This document shows, one piece after another, positions 17,734 to 27,133 of a stretch of DNA of 64,000 nucleotides (position 1 is the first letter of the stretch; every line of letters starts with the position of its first letter). The stretch spans positions 1-64,000 of the forward strand of contig NZ_JNJP01000013.1 in assembly GCF_000701705.1 (NCBI RefSeq), in the 5' to 3' direction. The notes under the pieces were generated by a model. It saw only the letters and a program-made list of their open reading frames with translations. It was not told where the DNA came from and searched no databases. The stretch is from Bilophila wadsworthia ATCC 49260. GTDB taxonomy: Bacteria > Desulfobacterota > Desulfovibrionia > Desulfovibrionales > Desulfovibrionaceae. Position numbers and translations under genes: made by a program.

Positions 17734-17759
17734 CGTTCCCGGAACGTCCCGATGGGACG
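17734..17759. promoter_or_regulatory. Two adjacent palindromes in the dmsA leader
   Basis: CGTTCCCGGAACG (17734-17746) abuts GTCCCGATGGGAC (17747-17759), about 25-50 bp before the dmsA ATG. They could be operators or alternating hairpins. Not a known box that I recognise. Confidence 0.4.
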
Positions 17760-17784
17760 GGATTCGAGGAACAGGCAGGCTTGC

Positions 17785-17814
17785 AGCATACCGCACAGGA
17801 AAGGCGGCTGTCAG
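17785..17814 (-). promoter_or_regulatory. Candidate promoter of dmsABC
   Basis: On the minus strand CTGACA (17814-17809) and TATGCT (17790-17785) are spaced by 18 nt, in the gap between the upstream transporter's terminator and dmsA. Confidence 0.4.
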
Positions 17815-17851
17815 TGATAAGTGGGGGCCGGAGGTTCACGTTATGGGATAT

Positions 17852-17878
17852 AAAAAGGGGAAGGCCGGAGCCTTCCCC
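17852..17878 (-). terminator. Rho-independent terminator of the NSS transporter gene
   Basis: The stem GGGGAAGGC/GCCTTCCCC with a 4-nt loop is followed on the minus strand by TTTTTA. Confidence 0.85.
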
Positions 17879-17904
17879 ATATGGAAACGAGCGTGCTTGA
17901 AGCG

Positions 17905-19287
17905 CTACTTGAAGAACTTGTCGATATACCCCTGCACGAAAACGAAGAACACGATGAACGGCAGGACATATTTGACGTACAGGCGCAGCCCCTTCGGGAA
18001 CATGAGGCCCTTGCCGGTGTCCGCTTCGGCGATGAAGTTGTCCCATCCCCAGCCGCGCTTGTAACAGCAGAAGAACAGGAACACCATAGAGCCGAGGGGC
18101 AGCAGGTTGTTGCTGACGATGAAGTCTTCCAGATCGAGGATCATGGAGCCGGGGCCGAAGGGCTGGATGCCGGACAGCACGTTGAAGCCGAGGGCGCAGG
18201 GCAGGGAGAGCAGGAAGACCAGAACGAAGTTGACGGTGACCGCCTTCTTGCGGGTCCATTTGAGCACGTCGATGCCGTAGGCTACGATGTTTTCCAGCAC
18301 GGCGATGATCGTGGTGAGGGCCGCGAAGCTCATGAAGACGAAGAAGAGCATGCCCCACAGCTGTCCGCCGGGCATGCTGTTGAACACGTTGGGAAGGGTG
18401 ACGAACACGAGGCCGGGACCGGAGCCCGCATCGACGTCGAAGGCGAAACAGGCCGGGAAGATGATGAGGCCCGCCATGAGCGCGACGAACGTATCCAGCA
18501 GCAAGATGTGGATGGACTCGCCGGTCAGGGAGCGCTGCTTGTCGATGTAGCTGCCGAAGATGGTCATGGCGCCGATGCCGAGGCTCAGGGTGAAGAACGC
18601 CTGCCCCATGGCGGCATAGATGGGCTCCCAGATGCCGTGCTGGAACATCTTGCCGAAGTCGGGCTTCAAATAGAACAGGATGCCTTTTTCGGCCCCCGGC
18701 AGGGTGACGGAGCGGATCACCAGAAAGAGCATGACGACAAGCAGGCAACCCATCATGATTTTGGTAATGCGCTCGACGCCCCTCTGCAACCCCATGGAGC
18801 AGACGAGGAATCCGGCGACGACCGTAACGGCCATCCAGCCGACCTGATCAAAAGGATCGCCGAGCGTCCCGCCGAAGAACGCGCCGATCTGCTCGGGCGT
18901 AAGGCTCGAAAGCTGACCCGAGCCCATGTACCAGCAGTAGGACAGCATCCACCCGGTGACGGTCGTATAGAACATCATCAGCACGTAACAGCCGATGATG
19001 CCCCCGTAGCCGTACAGATGCCAGAACGTCCCCTTGGGTTCCAGCTTGCGGAACGCCAGGCCGATGCCCTGCTTGGCGGCCCGGCCCACGGAGAACTCCA
19101 TCACCATAATGGGAAGGCCGAGAATGACGAGAAAAACGAGATAGATGAGGACGAAAGCCGCCCCACCGTAGGCTCCGGTGATGAAGGGGAAGCGCCAGAC
19201 GTTGCCGAGGCCGATGGCGCAGCCGGCCGATAACAGCAGGAAGCCGAGGCGGCTCCCCAACTTTTCGCGTTCGATACCCTGTTCCAC
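17905..19287 (-). CDS. Sodium-dependent transporter of the NSS (SNF) family
   Basis: 460 residues with about twelve hydrophobic segments, similar in length to LeuT-type transporters. The first helix carries the unwound Na+/substrate motif SAGCAIGLGNVWRFPFITG, and GGAAFVLIYLVFLVILGLPI follows. It imports an amino acid or related zwitterion with Na+. The substrate is not deducible. A good AGGAGG lies upstream of the start. Monocistronic, with a terminator at 17852-17878. Confidence 0.9.
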   Translation of the reverse strand: MEQGIEREKLGSRLGFLLLSAGCAIGLGNVWRFPFITGAYGGAAFVLIYLVFLVILGLPIMVMEFSVGRAAKQGIGLAFRKLEPKGTFWHLYGYGGIIGCYVLMMFYTTVTGWMLSYCWYMGSGQLSSLTPEQIGAFFGGTLGDPFDQVGWMAVTVVAGFLVCSMGLQRGVERITKIMMGCLLVVMLFLVIRSVTLPGAEKGILFYLKPDFGKMFQHGIWEPIYAAMGQAFFTLSLGIGAMTIFGSYIDKQRSLTGESIHILLLDTFVALMAGLIIFPACFAFDVDAGSGPGLVFVTLPNVFNSMPGGQLWGMLFFVFMSFAALTTIIAVLENIVAYGIDVLKWTRKKAVTVNFVLVFLLSLPCALGFNVLSGIQPFGPGSMILDLEDFIVSNNLLPLGSMVFLFFCCYKRGWGWDNFIAEADTGKGLMFPKGLRLYVKYVLPFIVFFVFVQGYIDKFFK

Positions 19288-19426
19288 TGTTGTTCCTCCT
19301 TAGGGTGTGGGAGGATGAATAGGTGACTTTTGCGCCTGAGGCAAGCGGAGACTGCCCGCCGGAAAACGTGCCGATTTCTCGCGCCAAAGGGAAAGGCGAT
19401 ACGTTGTCGGGGATTAGGCCATGTTC

Positions 19427-22400
19427 TTATACCGAAGAGCAGCCGGGCCCGCTGACGGCGCTGCGGCCTCCGGTTTTGGGAGTGACCTGTATCTGCGTCC
19501 CGATGCGCTCCTTCAAGGCCGCCACATGCGAAATCACGCCGATGAGCTTGCCGTCCCGGTGCAGCCCGGCCAGCGTATCCAGCGCGGTGTCCAGCGTATC
19601 CTCATCCAGCGTGCCGAACCCTTCGTCGAGGAAAAGGGAGTCCACCCGCACCGTCTTGCTGGCCATTTGCGAAAGCCCGAGGGCGAGGGCAAGGCTCACG
19701 ATGAAACTCTCGCCGCCGGACAGGTTTTTGGTGGAGCGGACTTCTCCGGCCTGATAGCCGTCGATGACGTCGAGCTCCAACGGCTGCTCCTTGTTGCGGA
19801 GAAGCAGATACCGGTCGGTCATGCGCCGTAGCTGGCGGTTGGCGTGCTCGATCATGATTTCAAACGTCAACACCTGCACGAAATTGCGGTATTTTTTCCC
19901 GTCGGCGGAGCCGATGAGATCGTGCAGATCGTTCCAGCGGCGGCACTCGCGGCGCTGCGCCTCCACCGCCGCCGTGCGCTCCTGATGCGCCAGCTTGACC
20001 ATGTGGTTGTCGTGGAGCTTCTGCCTCAGGCCGCCAATGGCTTCTTGTTGGGTCTTCAGCGTGTCCCGAAGCGTTGCCAGCGTCTCGTCGAGTTCTTCCC
20101 GCGTGCGATCCGTCACCTGTTTTTCGCGCTCGGCAGCCAGTTGCGCGATACGGTCGGCCAGGCGCGCTTCCAGTTCGGCCCGTTCCGTGAGCAGCTCCTG
20201 TTCCCTTTGAGCCAGCGTGTTCCGCACCGTTTCAGTGAGGCAGGCGTCCCGGTATTCCACTTCGTCGGCAAAGCCGGTTTGTGAGAGGCGAAGCCGGAAA
20301 TCCTCTTCCAGCGGCCCAATTTGTGCCTGACGTTCCGCGATCGAGCGATCGAGCGTTTCCCGTTTGCTGGTCAGCCCAGCAAAGCGCTGTTTGGCGGCAT
20401 CGACGGTTTGGCGGACGCCTTCAAGCCGCTTTTCGGCTTCTTCGACGAGCCCGTTGAGCCGTTTCTCTTCCTCATCCGGGGATTTGTCCCCGAGCAGCCG
20501 CCTCCGGTCGAGCCGCAGCTTTTCCCGATCCTCCGACAGGGAGCGGGCCGCTTCCCGCTGCTTGCCCAGATCTTTCTCCATATCGAGAAGCCGGGAAGCG
20601 AGATGCCGGGACTCCAGTTCCAGCGCGCTCATTTTTTGCTGTAAGAGGTCACGCCGCTTTTCCCGGGATACCCAGCGTTCACGGCGTTCAGACAGGCTGT
20701 GGAGCAAGGTTTCCGGCCCGTCGGCGGCCAGCGCTTCGATGCCGTAAGGCCGCAGTTCCTGCAAAACGGTTTGGCGCAAGGCCGTGTACTGCTCCAGAAG
20801 CGAACTCCGCTCGCGTTCGGCGCGTACGGCTTCCTGCTCGGCGCTGCCCTTATGGTGGAGGGCGGTTTGCAGGGCCAGTTCCAGCCGGTTTGCTTCGTGC
20901 CGGGCCTTCTCCCATGCCGTCATGTCGGCTTGCAGCCCGGCGTCCTCCTGTTCAGCCTGTTGCAGGATGCGTTCAGCCAGCCGCCGCTCGGTCTCCGTCG
21001 TTTCCCGCAGATTTTGGAGCGTAAGGAGCAGGGTGGCCGGAAGCGGCTGCTTTGGCGTGGCGGGGGTGATGGAGGGATGTGCCAGTGCGGCAAGGCATTC
21101 GCGCACGTGCGTTTCGTGTTCGGACAGTGTGGCGGCTTCTTTTTGCAGCTGTTCCGTCACCCATTCCCGTTCACGCGACAGCCCGGCGAGATCGCCTTGG
21201 AGGGAAGCCAAAGCGTTTCCGGAGCGTTTCAGTTCTTCCTTGAGCCGCGCAAGATGTTCCTCCGGCCCGGCGGGGGCGGGAACGGAAAATCCGGTGAAGG
21301 GGTGTTCCGTGGCTCCGCACAACGGGCACGGTTCCCCGTTATGGAGATGCCTCCGCGCTTCCTCAAAAGCCCGCAGGCGAGAGCATTCGGCCTGTTCGGC
21401 TTCCCGTTTCTCATATTCCGCCTCCAGACGGCGGTGCTCTTTTTCGGCGGATTGCAGGCGCTGCGTGAGTTCGGCCTCATTGCGGGCACGTTTTTCTTGC
21501 CGCTGCTCAAGTGTCTTGATTCCCAGAAGGCAGGTTTCGTATTGCCGCCGCGCCTCTTCGGTTTTGTCCAGCAGGCTGCTGCGGGTTGCCGTGTTCATGA
21601 GGCCTGCCCGCCAGTCGGCGACGCTCCGATCGCCTAAGAGTTCCGCCAGGGCCTTCCGGCGCAAGGCGACCGCTTGTTCCAGACGGGCCGTTTCCCGATC
21701 CTGCCGTTCCTTGAGGGCAAGCGCGTCCATATGCGCTTTGGCCGTCTCTTGTTGCCGGGCCAACGCCGCCTCGAGGGCACGTTTTTTTTCGCGCCCCGTT
21801 TCGGCCAGTTGACGCAATTGTCCGCAGGAATGCTGGATAGCGGACAGGTGCTCGATAAGTCCCTGATCCGCAGCCGTGCGTTCCAGGGCTTCGAGCACGC
21901 CCGCAAGGGCGGCCTGGGCTTCGGCACGCTGGGCGGTCAGGTTCCGGCTGGTTGCCTGCGCGGTTGCAAAAGCGGCTTCCCGGTCGGCGAGTTCCCGCTT
22001 GAGGGCGGACAAGGCCGTTTCTTTTTCGGCAAGTTTGACATCGTATTCCCGTACGGAACGGATCGTCTTCAAGCCTTGTTCGCGTTCCCGCTTGGCGTGT
22101 TCCAGCGTCGCTCCGGATGAGGCGAACGCCGTTTCCGTTTGCCGCAATTCAGCTTCACATACGGGCAAAGCCTCGCCGTATTCTTTTTGCTGGCGGAGAT
22201 CCTGCGCCTGGGCGTTCCGGAGGGAAACGAGCCCGGCATACGCCCCGGAAAGCTCCAGCGCCTTGTTGGCGCGTTCCAGCTTGCGGCGTTCCGGCTGAAA
22301 CGCTTCGAGCCGTTCCGCAAGCTGTTTCTTGCGGTTTTCCAGCATGGCCAGTTCAGCCTGAAGGGTACGGATGCCCTCCAGCCAGAGCAGGGCCTGTTGC

Positions 22401-23125
22401 GTCCGGTCGGACTGCCGCGCCGCTTCGGAAGCCTGTTCGATCAATGATGCCAGATCCGCATGGAGGCGCTGTTCTTCCGCTTCTTCAAGGAGGTGGATGC
22501 CCGCCAGCTCCGCCTCCAGCGTTTCGAGCTTGGTACGCTCAAGCACGACTCGCGCGTGCACGCGTTTAGATATATCCGAATAGATTTCCGTGCCCGTGAG
22601 CTGTTCCAGAATGGGGGCGCGCTGATCCGCAGGCGCTTGCAGGAACGCGGCGAAGCCCCCCTGCGCAAGGAGCATGGAGCGCGTGAAGCGTTCGAAGTCC
22701 ATCCCTGTGGCTTCCTCCACTTTGTCGGCCACGCCTTGAACATTGCTTTCGAGGATCTGACCCGAAATGGCGTCGGAAAGTTCGCGGCGCGGGGCCTGCA
22801 ATTCCCCGGAGGCTTTTTTCCTCGCCCGCCACTGGTGCCAGTGGCAGCGGAATGTTCCCGAGCGGGTTTCGAAGGTGACTTCGGCAAAACATTCCCCGGT
22901 CTGGCGGGACATGATTTCGTTTTCGCTTTTGGTGACGCGGGGCAGGCGCGGCGTGCGTCCGTACAGGGCAAGGCACACGGCGTCGAGGATGGTCGTCTTG
23001 CCCGCACCCGTGGGGCCGGTGATGACGAAAATGCCGTCCGACAAAAAAGCCGGATGCGTAAGATCAATGGCCCATTCCCCGGCAAGGGAATTGAGGTTCT
23101 TGAAGCGGATCTGGAGAATGCGCAT
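19427..23125 (-). CDS. sbcC: SbcC, ATPase/coiled-coil subunit of the SbcCD nuclease
   Basis: 1232 residues from the ATG at 23125 (MRILQIRFKNLNSLAGEW), placed 10 bp after the sbcD stop. The upstream extension of the frame overlaps sbcD and is not homologous. An N-terminal Walker A GPTGAGKTTILDAV is followed by very long coiled coils interrupted by a zinc hook CPLCG at about residue 600. The C-terminal ABC signature LSGGESFIVSLALALGLSQM and Walker B SLFLDEGFGTLDEDTL complete the ATPase. With SbcD it opens hairpins and processes DNA ends. Confidence 0.95.
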   Translation of the reverse strand: MRILQIRFKNLNSLAGEWAIDLTHPAFLSDGIFVITGPTGAGKTTILDAVCLALYGRTPRLPRVTKSENEIMSRQTGECFAEVTFETRSGTFRCHWHQWRARKKASGELQAPRRELSDAISGQILESNVQGVADKVEEATGMDFERFTRSMLLAQGGFAAFLQAPADQRAPILEQLTGTEIYSDISKRVHARVVLERTKLETLEAELAGIHLLEEAEEQRLHADLASLIEQASEAARQSDRTQQALLWLEGIRTLQAELAMLENRKKQLAERLEAFQPERRKLERANKALELSGAYAGLVSLRNAQAQDLRQQKEYGEALPVCEAELRQTETAFASSGATLEHAKREREQGLKTIRSVREYDVKLAEKETALSALKRELADREAAFATAQATSRNLTAQRAEAQAALAGVLEALERTAADQGLIEHLSAIQHSCGQLRQLAETGREKKRALEAALARQQETAKAHMDALALKERQDRETARLEQAVALRRKALAELLGDRSVADWRAGLMNTATRSSLLDKTEEARRQYETCLLGIKTLEQRQEKRARNEAELTQRLQSAEKEHRRLEAEYEKREAEQAECSRLRAFEEARRHLHNGEPCPLCGATEHPFTGFSVPAPAGPEEHLARLKEELKRSGNALASLQGDLAGLSREREWVTEQLQKEAATLSEHETHVRECLAALAHPSITPATPKQPLPATLLLTLQNLRETTETERRLAERILQQAEQEDAGLQADMTAWEKARHEANRLELALQTALHHKGSAEQEAVRAERERSSLLEQYTALRQTVLQELRPYGIEALAADGPETLLHSLSERRERWVSREKRRDLLQQKMSALELESRHLASRLLDMEKDLGKQREAARSLSEDREKLRLDRRRLLGDKSPDEEEKRLNGLVEEAEKRLEGVRQTVDAAKQRFAGLTSKRETLDRSIAERQAQIGPLEEDFRLRLSQTGFADEVEYRDACLTETVRNTLAQREQELLTERAELEARLADRIAQLAAEREKQVTDRTREELDETLATLRDTLKTQQEAIGGLRQKLHDNHMVKLAHQERTAAVEAQRRECRRWNDLHDLIGSADGKKYRNFVQVLTFEIMIEHANRQLRRMTDRYLLLRNKEQPLELDVIDGYQAGEVRSTKNLSGGESFIVSLALALGLSQMASKTVRVDSLFLDEGFGTLDEDTLDTALDTLAGLHRDGKLIGVISHVAALKERIGTQIQVTPKTGGRSAVSGPGCSSV

Positions 23126-23135
23126 GGTGTTTCCG

Positions 23136-24365
23136 TTAGGCGTGAGGGTCTTCTTCGAGGAATGAGGCGACGGTTTCCCTGTAGGCCAGACGGAGATCAG
23201 GCCTTTGCTCGTCGGGCACGCCGTGGGCGGCGAGACAGCGCTCAAACACCTCGTATACGTCCAGCGCATCCAGCGTGTCGGCATCGTCATCCCGTTCCAG
23301 GGCGCGTTCCATGATCCGGGCGTTCTTGATGCGCAGGACTTCCATGTCCGCTCCCACCGTAAGCGCTTCGACCCGGTCGCGGAGATCGCTGATGAGTTCG
23401 CTGCCCGTATAGATGATTTCGAGCCACGGATTCCCCCCCTCGGCGGCAATGGCCTTCAGGCGGGATTCGATGGCCTCCCATGCCCCTTCAATGCGTTCCA
23501 GCTCCTGAAAAACAGGAACGGGCAGGCACTCCACGGATGCCTGACGGCCCGCGAAATCCACGAGGCAGACGCTCTTGGCGCCGCGCTCACCGAAGCCCAT
23601 GGGCACGGGGGAACCGCTGTAGCGCCGGGTTTCGGAGCCGCCGATTTTTTGTGGGATATGCAGATGCCCGAGGGCGAGATAGTCGATGTTGTCCGGGAAG
23701 CAGTCGGCGGTCACTTGTGCGAGCGACCCGACATAGAGTTGTCGCACGCCGTCGCCGTCGGCGGTCTGGCCGCCCGACGCGAAGAGGTGCCCGGTTGCGA
23801 GAATGGGGAGATCCGGTCGCGTCCGGTACGTTTCGGCCTGCGCGCTGATGGCGGCGTAGTGGCGGCGGATGCCGTCGATGAGGTTCCGCTCCTTGTCTTC
23901 AATGCTTTCGCCGGGCTCAACCACTCGGATGTCCCGATCCCGAAGATAAGGGACGGCGCAGACGATGAGCTCGGGCTCACCGTCCGGGCCGTCGAGCCGA
24001 AGGATCTCGTGTCCGGGGTCGTCCGAGATCGAGCCTACGACATGGACGTTGAGGGCGCGCAGGAGCTCTTTCGGCGCGGTCAGGAAGGAGGGCGAGTCAT
24101 GATTGCCCGCCACCACGACGATATGGCGGCAGAAAGGCATGACCCGGCAGAGGAAGCGGTAATACAGCTCTTGCGCACGGTTGCTTGGGGCGCTGGTATC
24201 GAACACGTCTCCGGCGACGATCAGTACGTCAACGTGTCGGTCGCGGACCGTATCCGCCAGCCAGTCGAGGAAGGCGGAAAAGGTTTCGTAGCGCCTGCGC
24301 CCGTAGAGGGTGCGCCCGATATGCCAGTCGGACGTATGCAGTATTCGTAAGGATGTTGTTTTCAT
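23136..24365 (-). CDS. sbcD: SbcD, nuclease subunit of SbcCD
   Basis: 409 residues from the ATG at 24365 (MKTTSLRILHTSDWHIGR). The Mre11-type phosphoesterase motifs are all visible: DWH, GDVFD, GNHD(S), GH and GHLH. The capping domain fills the C-terminus, which is acidic. Mn-dependent exo/endonuclease of the SbcCD complex, encoded directly upstream of sbcC and clearly co-transcribed with it. Confidence 0.95.
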   Translation of the reverse strand: MKTTSLRILHTSDWHIGRTLYGRRRYETFSAFLDWLADTVRDRHVDVLIVAGDVFDTSAPSNRAQELYYRFLCRVMPFCRHIVVVAGNHDSPSFLTAPKELLRALNVHVVGSISDDPGHEILRLDGPDGEPELIVCAVPYLRDRDIRVVEPGESIEDKERNLIDGIRRHYAAISAQAETYRTRPDLPILATGHLFASGGQTADGDGVRQLYVGSLAQVTADCFPDNIDYLALGHLHIPQKIGGSETRRYSGSPVPMGFGERGAKSVCLVDFAGRQASVECLPVPVFQELERIEGAWEAIESRLKAIAAEGGNPWLEIIYTGSELISDLRDRVEALTVGADMEVLRIKNARIMERALERDDDADTLDALDVYEVFERCLAAHGVPDEQRPDLRLAYRETVASFLEEDPHA

Positions 24366-24444
24366 ATCGAAGGCTCCGTAGCCGGCCTCCGTCAGAGGCC
24401 GGTTTCTACAGATAGCCTGTGAGCACGGGGCGGGCAAGCCCCCC

Positions 24445-26643
24445 TTACTTGGCCGAAGGGGCGGGAACCTTGGGAGCGGCGATGTCGCTAGTCTGTTCCT
24501 GCTTTGCCGGATGCCGCTTCTGATACTCCTTCCAGCCCCAATAGCCGCCTCCGGCGAGCAGTGCGGCGAGGCAGACGACGCCGAGCGCCACGGCCCATTT
24601 TTTCCAGCGGCTCTGCTTGCGGAAGGGATCGTCAAAGGAGCGGCTGGCATTGGGAGGCAAGGCCGCCGCGTCGGTCAGGCAGGATCCGAGCATGAAATTG
24701 ATGGGGATTTGGCTGTTCACCGCCCATCCCGAGGCATCAAGGACAGGACCGAGCGTCCTGCGCCGCAGCTTCAGCCATGCGAGGAACATGGAGGGGCCGG
24801 ATATGCACAGGAAGATCCCCACGAACAGCAGGGGAAACTGCCACCATGCCAGAGAGAACAACGCCGCCGCGATGCTGGCGAGCGCCGTGCCGATGGCGCC
24901 GAGGGCGAGCCCGATAGCCGCGAAGATCCCCATGCTCCGCCCGATGTCGAACGGCTTGGCTTCCTTCTGGGCATCCGTAGTCAGTTTATCAATGGATTTG
25001 GAGGCGTCGGACATGAGCGCTGAATCTTTGGACGACGCGAGCTTTTCGAGCTGGTCGGTGATCATGCGCCCGAACCGTTTGTAAGGCGCGAACATGGCTG
25101 TACGGATACTGATGGGGTTATCCACCAGCTTGACCAAAACGGCTTCCCAGCTCTGCCCTTGCGTGTCCACAAAAACGCCGTGCCGCCCCGGTATCAGCAG
25201 GTTGGAGTCACCCGCCGTAACCGCCGCGACGATATTCATCTTTTGGCCCGTGTCGAGGCGTGAGCACTCGCAATAGGCAAGGCAGAGATGGCTGGGCTGG
25301 GCCTGTGCCGCGTGGTTGGTGATGTCGTCCACGCGCAGGCAGAGATTGCAACCTCTGCCGTCGATGAACAGCGTGCCGATCTGAAAGGTCGTAGGCCGTG
25401 AAAGGGCGTAGAAGTCGCAGAAGGAAACGAAGTTCATCAACAGCCGGTGCAGGTGGTGATGGTAGAGGACGAGGCGCTCCACGTCCGTGAGCGTTTTGAG
25501 GTGGCCCGCCGCGTCTTCGTCCTGTTGCGTCAGCGCCTCGAAACGGGACGGGAGGTCGCTGGAGAGCAGTTCTCCAAGACGTTCCATGCCGAGTTTTTCC
25601 ACACCGTTTTCGGGCTTGCGGGCAACCAGTTCCGCATACGGGGCGAAACGCGTTTTGATGGTCTGCCATTTATCGGAGGTCAGCTCGTCCCGTACGCCGA
25701 GGAGAGGAACGGCAATCGTATCTTTCAGAGCGATGATCTGATCGCGCCATGCGGGGTTGAGGCCTTTTTCAAGAGGAAGCGGCTGATCCGCCGCGATATG
25801 CGCGAGAGGCAGTTCGCGCATGGCCTCGTCATCCGTGTTGAGGGGGTGATCGACAAGCTGGGCAAAAATCGTTTCCGGGGCATTGAGCGCATCCGAGGCC
25901 CGAACGTCAAAGGCGACAAGCTGACAGCGCGTGAAGTAGTCATCGATTTTGGGTCGTACGGATTGGAAAATCTGGAAGGCCGTGTCCGTACCGGAACCAA
26001 GCGGAAACGTGTCCGCATAGGCCGCAAGTTCGTCGAACCACGCCTTGTAATCCTGTATGTTGCGCATGAACGTTTGGGCCAGTTCGAGCGTGGCGCCTTG
26101 CTGGCCTCCGGCGTCGGTTGCTCCGCCCGTCGTTGCGACGATGTCTTCGATGAAGCGGTTCATATCGGGATCGAAGGAAGGGTGCGGCGTCATCACGCCG
26201 TCGCCGTTGAAGGCGGTCTGTGTAGCCGCGTCAATGGCTTCCGCTATATCCTCCTGCGTGAGAGCCCCCTCTTTTCCACCTTGCGTGAGGATACGGCTTG
26301 CTGTGGAATAAAGCAGGCGGCCTTCATCCGTATCCTGCCTGATTTCCTCAAGGGCCAACTCCGGACGGCTTTCGGCCAGCAGTGCCGGATCGCTGAGGCG
26401 GTCCACAGTCCAGCGAACGGCGTCGAGAACCTCTTGAATGCGGATGCGCCCGTCCTTGTCGGCGTCAAGCAGTTCCAGCGTCCGTGCGTCGAACTGGAGT
26501 TTGTCGATAGGGCAACTGAGCGCGACCCAGAGTTTGGGGTCAAGCTCGTTGAGGTGCAGCAGTTCTTCAGGCGTCCGCAAGGTCACCTGATCCAGACCGC
26601 CGATCCTGTGAAACTTCCAATTGAAGGCCGCATGATTGGGCAT
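24445..26643 (-). CDS. Large EF-hand-containing membrane protein of unknown function
   Basis: 732 residues. Near the N-terminus DADKDGRIRIQE (60-71) is a textbook EF-hand calcium loop, and a second Asn/Asp/Gly-rich segment, FNGDGVMTPH, is at about 145-155. The long soluble middle contains a cysteine-rich patch (CNLC, then CLAYCEC). After about residue 570 there are three closely spaced hydrophobic segments, and a final single span, WAVALGVVCLAALLAGGGYW, lies near the C-terminus. It ends with a Pro/Ala-rich tail. I do not recognise a named family. It lies upstream of sbcD on the same strand with an 80-bp gap, so co-transcription is possible but a functional link is unproven. Confidence 0.8.
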   Translation of the reverse strand: MPNHAAFNWKFHRIGGLDQVTLRTPEELLHLNELDPKLWVALSCPIDKLQFDARTLELLDADKDGRIRIQEVLDAVRWTVDRLSDPALLAESRPELALEEIRQDTDEGRLLYSTASRILTQGGKEGALTQEDIAEAIDAATQTAFNGDGVMTPHPSFDPDMNRFIEDIVATTGGATDAGGQQGATLELAQTFMRNIQDYKAWFDELAAYADTFPLGSGTDTAFQIFQSVRPKIDDYFTRCQLVAFDVRASDALNAPETIFAQLVDHPLNTDDEAMRELPLAHIAADQPLPLEKGLNPAWRDQIIALKDTIAVPLLGVRDELTSDKWQTIKTRFAPYAELVARKPENGVEKLGMERLGELLSSDLPSRFEALTQQDEDAAGHLKTLTDVERLVLYHHHLHRLLMNFVSFCDFYALSRPTTFQIGTLFIDGRGCNLCLRVDDITNHAAQAQPSHLCLAYCECSRLDTGQKMNIVAAVTAGDSNLLIPGRHGVFVDTQGQSWEAVLVKLVDNPISIRTAMFAPYKRFGRMITDQLEKLASSKDSALMSDASKSIDKLTTDAQKEAKPFDIGRSMGIFAAIGLALGAIGTALASIAAALFSLAWWQFPLLFVGIFLCISGPSMFLAWLKLRRRTLGPVLDASGWAVNSQIPINFMLGSCLTDAAALPPNASRSFDDPFRKQSRWKKWAVALGVVCLAALLAGGGYWGWKEYQKRHPAKQEQTSDIAAPKVPAPSAK

Positions 26644-26832
26644 GGCGTTCTCCTCTAAGCATGGTGTTCTTTTGGCTGTAGCCCGGATCGGGGATGTTTC
26701 AAATGAAAATATGCGGGGGGTGGCGTACGGACCGTAGCCTTTTGCGTGAAGAAGACGTACAAACGGGAGACCTCGCCTCAGTGGAGAGGTTTTTCCCTGA
26801 AAAGGCGTAACAGAAACCTAAAGGATATGACA

Positions 26833-27099
26833 ATGCCGAAGTTGCAAGCGGCGCGAGTGACGCAATGCGGGCTGGATTTCGCGGTGGTGCTGGTCGACCC
26901 CAAGCTGTTTATGAATCCCAGCGAACTGGAAGCGTTTTCGGAACGCGCCCAAGCGCTCTTTCCCGGCGTTCCGGTGGCGATGCTGAGTTATGACGATCTC
27001 AAGGTGACCCGCTATCATGGCCCCGATGATGTTGTAGCCTTCCTCAAGCAGGTGCGTGTGGTCAGCCTGCCGTGGGTTGAGTACACCATCGGTGAATAA
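26833..27099 (+). CDS. Small conserved-looking protein of unknown function
   Basis: 88 residues if started at the second ATG (MPKLQAARVTQCGLDFAVVL), which lies about 9 nt after AAAGGA. An ATG two codons earlier is possible. The frame continues upstream without homologous appearance. It reads as a compact alpha/beta protein without signal or membrane segment (VVLVDPKLF, then VAMLSYDDLKVTRYHGP). It may be a single folded domain, but I cannot name it. It has its own terminator immediately downstream. Confidence 0.6.
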   Translation: MPKLQAARVTQCGLDFAVVLVDPKLFMNPSELEAFSERAQALFPGVPVAMLSYDDLKVTRYHGPDDVVAFLKQVRVVSLPWVEYTIGE

Positions 27100-27103
27100 A
27101 TCG

Positions 27104-27129
27104 AAGGGACCGAAGCGATTCGGTCCCTT
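27104..27129 (+). terminator. Terminator between the 88-residue protein gene and the AsmA gene
   Basis: AAGGGACCGAA and TTCGGTCCCTT form an 11-bp stem with loop GCGA, followed by TTTCC on the plus strand. It may also serve the convergent asmA-like gene on the minus strand. Confidence 0.75.
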
Positions 27130-27133
27130 TCCG

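Noticed and set aside
23126..23449. N-terminal extension of SbcC
   Set aside because: It overlaps the sbcD coding region. The canonical start MRILQIRF is at 23125.
27104..27129. Considered as a small RNA or part of the asmA leader
   Set aside because: Position and structure fit a terminator for the small plus-strand gene.
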